Below, piece after piece: positions 63,654 to 64,000 of a stretch of DNA of 64,000 bases. The notes beneath the pieces were generated by a model. It did not search any database. It worked only from the letters and a program-made list of their open reading frames with translations, and was not told where the DNA came from. The stretch is from Comamonadaceae bacterium (lineage in GTDB: Bacteria; Pseudomonadota; Gammaproteobacteria; Burkholderiales; Burkholderiaceae_C): NCBI GenBank assembly GCA_947454955.1, contig CANGLW010000001.1:124001-188000 (forward strand). Reading direction: 5' to 3'. Position 1 is the stretch's first letter. The number at the start of each line of letters is the position of its first letter. The position numbers were made by a program, and so were the translations under genes.

Positions 63654-64000
63654 TTAAGCGCGCATGGCAGCGGCAGCGTCTTTGATGGCGGCCTTGATGC
63701 GGCCGTAAGTACCGCAACGGCAAATGTTGCCGCTCATGGCAGCGTCGATGTCAGCATCGCTGGGGTTTTTGTTGCTGGCCAACAAAGCTGCCGCGCTCAT
63801 GAGCTGACCCGACTGGCAGTAACCGCACTGGGGCACATCGTGCTTGATCCAGGCTTTTTGCAGGGGGTGGCTGTTGTCTTTGGACAGGCTCTCGACCGTC
63901 GCCACTTTGGCGCTGGACACGGCCGACAAAGGTGTGGAGCATGAACGCACAGGCTGGCCGTTGACGTGCACCGTGCAAGCACCGCACAGGGCCGCACCGC
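63654..64000 (-). CDS. [2Fe-2S] subunit IorA-like, N-terminus cut by window edge
   Basis: The visible part begins in the first cluster ([13 protein letters not shown]) and includes [10 protein letters not shown] and [13 protein letters not shown]. Partner of the hydroxylase encoded nine bases downstream. The first about 45 residues lie outside the window. Confidence 0.92.
   Translation of the reverse strand, partial: GAALCGACTVHVNGQPVRSCSTPLSAVSSAKVATVESLSKDNSHPLQKAWIKHDVPQCGYCQSGQLMSAAALLASNKNPSDADIDAAMSGNICRCGTYGRIKAAIKDAAAAMRA

Noticed and set aside
62334-63944. 536-residue plus-strand frame
   Set aside because: Shadow of the Mo hydroxylase genes; crosses two real genes.
1-64000. CRISPR arrays, insertion sequences, prophage, tRNA or rRNA genes
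   Set aside because: No regularly spaced repeats, no transposase or integrase frame, and no tRNA-like cloverleaf was seen.

Overview
The window looks like chromosome of a high-GC betaproteobacterium of the order Burkholderiales, most likely family Comamonadaceae (Limnohabitans/Rhodoferax/Hydrogenophaga-like). This is inferred from gene content, codon use and protein style; no rRNA or tRNA gene is present to prove it. Almost the whole length is coding, mostly in long co-directional operons.

Layout. 1-3246: two tandem c-di-GMP signalling proteins, the first cut by the left edge. 3393-8473: CDF metal exporter, small zinc-ribbon membrane protein, mutS and an alpha/beta hydrolase. 8490-13032: uppP and a split MacAB-like efflux system whose adaptor carries an extra LTxxQ-type domain. 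13131-18478: glnS, then a visibly AT-richer insert (GIY-YIG protein, wHTH-nucleotidyltransferase fusion, HEPN protein) with a self-contained promoter/operator, then a quinone oxidoreductase, an oxidoreductase-like Cys protein and a ferredoxin. 18481-21310: ylqF/rbgA GTPase, an SDR and a Nudix hydrolase. 21325-28421: an eight-gene operon for lipid modification (FAD oxidoreductase, DUF1365, CFA-synthase-like methyltransferase, chalcone-isomerase-like, MFS, DUF3833, SDR, NTF2-like). 28604-36490: hybrid sensor kinase, RluA-type pseudouridine synthase, DUF883 and YqjE-like envelope proteins, a 2OG dioxygenase, an EstB-like serine hydrolase, a core-MetE-like methyltransferase and an acyl-CoA ligase. 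36699-40557: a complete polar amino-acid ABC transporter (aapJQMP type).

The right third is built around molybdenum hydroxylases and lithoheterotrophic energy metabolism. 40981-45659 is an operon of a Tat-exported two-subunit molybdenum hydroxylase followed at once by SoxX, a SoxY-like carrier ending in an AACIE arm instead of GGCGG, SoxZ and SoxA. soxB and soxCD are absent from the window. Facing it on the minus strand, 55564-45620 is a form I aerobic CO dehydrogenase cluster (coxM-S-L with the AYRCSFR active-site loop, coxG, coxD, coxE, an XdhC/CoxF protein, a MocA-like cytidylyltransferase and two accessory genes). It lies behind a PAS-LytTR regulator that matches the CO sensor RcoM. The rcoM-coxM gap holds two identical 12-bp direct repeats 21 bp apart, as expected for a LytTR-type operator. 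After ettA and rhlE come a second XdhC protein and another Tat-exported molybdenum hydroxylase pair that runs off the right edge.

The most novel signals are the AACIE-arm Sox/molybdenum hydroxylase operon; the wHTH-nucleotidyltransferase/HEPN module with twin palindromes bracketing a TATAAT box; the adaptor with an LTxxQ domain; and a dispersed family of about 20-bp AT-cored hairpins present both between and inside genes.
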